In this document: positions 62,700-64,000 of the stretch, piece after piece
How the letters are laid out: each line of letters starts with the position of its first letter
Numbering within the stretch: position 1 is the stretch's first letter
NCBI GenBank assembly: GCA_934502885.1
Contig: CAKSUT010000012.1
Span: forward strand, 1-64,000
DNA from: an uncultured Eubacteriales bacterium
GTDB taxonomy: Bacteria > Bacillota > Clostridia > Oscillospirales > CAG-382
Length of the DNA stretch: 64,000 nt
Direction: 5' to 3'
The notes under the pieces: model-generated
Databases searched by the model: none
What the model was told of the DNA's origin: nothing
The model's input: only the letters and a program-made list of their open reading frames with translations
Made by a program: the position numbers and the translations under genes

Positions 62700-63287
62700 A
62701 TGCGCAATCAGTTCACAAAAAACAGTTACATCCTGTCATCCGCCGCCATGTGTATCATCGGTCTTGTTTTCATAATATTTCCGAGATTTTCGTCAGCGGT
62801 AATAGGCACGATTTGCGGCATTGCACTTATCGCGTTCGGAGCGATGCGGCTTATCGGATATTTCACGCGCGATATTTTCAGTCTCGTGTTTCAGTACGAC
62901 CTTATTTTCGGTATGCTTATGGCAGTCATCGGAGTGCTCATTCTCATGAACCCCGACAATCTTTTCGGCTTTATCTGCATAGTCCTCGGAGTCTGCTTTA
63001 TCGCGGACGGACTTTTCAAAATCCGTATAGCACTGAGTTCAAAAGAGCTTGGTGTTCCGGGGTGGTATCTGATACTTGCCGCGGCGGTAATTACCGCGCT
63101 TCTCGGTCTTGCACTTCTCATACGTCCCTCCGAAAGCTCTGTTGTGCTGTCGGTTTTAATAGGCGTATCTCTTCTGTGCGACGGTTTACTAAGCATAGGA
63201 ACGGTTATAGCGGCGTCTCACGCGCAGAAGTATGACAAAGACGACATTATCGACGTCACTCCCGACGACAGAGACGGCGATCGTTAA
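62700..63287 (+). CDS. DUF308 (HdeD-like) membrane protein
   Basis: 195 aa with six helices in three pairs, each containing the Gly-rich repeat of DUF308 (IICG..LIAFGAMRLIGYF, ILMNPDNLFGFICIVLGVCFIADGLF), ending in a charged Asp-rich tail. HdeD in E. coli is linked to acid stress; the role here is unknown. Confidence 0.85.
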   Translation: MRNQFTKNSYILSSAAMCIIGLVFIIFPRFSSAVIGTICGIALIAFGAMRLIGYFTRDIFSLVFQYDLIFGMLMAVIGVLILMNPDNLFGFICIVLGVCFIADGLFKIRIALSSKELGVPGWYLILAAAVITALLGLALLIRPSESSVVLSVLIGVSLLCDGLLSIGTVIAASHAQKYDKDDIIDVTPDDRDGDR

Positions 63288-63377
63288 AGTCAATCGTCTT
63301 GCATTTAAACACATAGCAGGCATCATTTTCGGTGTCGGCTGTTTTTCGTTCTCACGCACTTCTTACGGAGTTTGTTT

Positions 63378-64000
63378 TCAACTCTCCGGTGCTATTACAA
63401 CGTCGCTCAAAAACTCCGTTCTGTCAACAAGCGGCGAAGAATCGCCGTCTTTTTTTGTCAGAGTCACCATGAGAGGAATGTAGCTCTGATCGAGCATTCC
63501 GTCATTGCGGTAGGTTCCGTTGTTTTTGTAAATCAGGTAACGGACGATATAAAAGCGGTAAAGCGTATCGTCGTGTTTTTCGGAGGCGATTTTCTGCACC
63601 TCAATATCATAAAGCTTCTGCGGAGTAAATACGGTTCCTTCGTTCGTGCGGAAATCAAACTTTTTCGCGGTATCCGAAAGGAATCTCTCCGTGTGGTAGC
63701 TTCTGTAAAGCTCGGCATCGCCGTCGATAACCGCCTTAAAATATTTTGCAAAAAATAAAGTGTCGTCGCCGTCGCCGTAGTCGGCATACTTTTCGTCGGA
63801 GATAAGGACGGAGGTGCCGTCATCCGAGGTATATCTCAGCGCGCGCTCTTTCGCCATATACTCGCTGTCGTCGTATATATTCTCTTCAAAATCCGCTTCC
63901 GCAAACGGGAAACTGCCGAACTGCGTCACTTCCCTTTTGTATTCCTTTTTACCGCAGGAGGCGGCGAAAAACACAATTGCGGCGACGGTCAAAAAAGCCG
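63378..64000 (-). CDS. Lipoprotein, 5' end outside the window
   Basis: The reading frame is open to the right edge; visible residues begin in a hydrophobic signal peptide ending in lipobox FAASC, followed by ~190 residues of a mature, charged alpha/beta protein with many Tyr/Asp. No family recognised. The true start lies beyond position 64000. Confidence 0.7.
   Translation of the reverse strand, partial: AFLTVAAIVFFAASCGKKEYKREVTQFGSFPFAEADFEENIYDDSEYMAKERALRYTSDDGTSVLISDEKYADYGDGDDTLFFAKYFKAVIDGDAELYRSYHTERFLSDTAKKFDFRTNEGTVFTPQKLYDIEVQKIASEKHDDTLYRFYIVRYLIYKNNGTYRNDGMLDQSYIPLMVTLTKKDGDSSPLVDRTEFLSDVVIAPES

Overview
The window looks like a chromosomal segment of a spore-forming Clostridia (Bacillota), most like the uncultured gut Oscillospiraceae/Christensenellales type. 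The evidence is a complete spoIIAA-spoIIAB-sigF operon, gerA-type germination genes, a cwlD-like amidase, strong AGGAGG ribosome sites, frequent TTG/GTG starts, TTGACA-N17-TATAAT promoters and moderate GC. I see no prophage, insertion sequence or CRISPR array. The genus is inference.

Layout. 1-8.9 kb (mostly minus): 5' end of an iron alcohol dehydrogenase, acyl-ACP thioesterase, DUF6873-like protein, radA, cwlD, a Xer recombinase (plus), a DUF624-like membrane protein, proC, a small P-loop kinase and an RNHCP zinc protein with an elaborate 5' leader. 9.2-16.6 kb is a glycan block: GH20 hexosaminidase divergent from an AraC regulator plus HD protein, a DUF5696-like putative glycosidase, and a GH4 enzyme divergent from a second AraC regulator. 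16.7-21.6 kb: ligA and the trkA-trkH potassium system. 21.7-24.7 kb: methionine ABC transporter metN-metI-metQ (minus), preceded by a Met/Cys-rich leader ORF and an intrinsic terminator. 24.9-29.0 kb: nth, a small membrane protein and a 1,033-aa GHL10-amidase fusion. 29.2-36.1 kb (plus): MATE exporter, trmN6-like methyltransferase, rsmI, acpP, a structured leader or small RNA, then iscS-iscU-mnmA (sulfur to tRNA thiolation) and a zinc-ribbon protein. 36.1-42.1 kb: ABC-F ATPase, tRNA Gly-Arg-His, pgk, tpiA, an unknown protein. 42.1-52.2 kb (minus): acyltransferase-like membrane protein and the cluster (unknown)-MFS-dxs-tlyA-nadK-argR-recN-tyrS. 52.4-64 kb: rodA-like SEDS protein, AraC regulator, spoIIA operon, gerAA/gerAB-like pair, DUF3298 and DUF5050 proteins, XRE regulator, tRNA Leu-fMet, GT8, DUF308 protein and a lipoprotein cut by the right edge.

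The most interesting non-standard signals are in leaders. (1) metNIQ appears to be controlled by ribosome-mediated attenuation: a 38-codon leader ORF with 9 Met and 4 Cys codons, a terminator just before metN, and a candidate antiterminator strand lying in the end of the leader ORF. (2) The RNHCP-kinase operon has a consensus promoter and a 17-codon leader ORF that runs through the 5' arm of a long hairpin; the 3' arm is complementary to the gene's own ribosome site. (3) iscS-iscU-mnmA is preceded by a promoter and about 120 nt whose 5' arm can form either a terminator or a long-range helix. A one-base-bulged initiator tRNA T-arm is also notable. All functions are inferred by reading sequence; no search was run.
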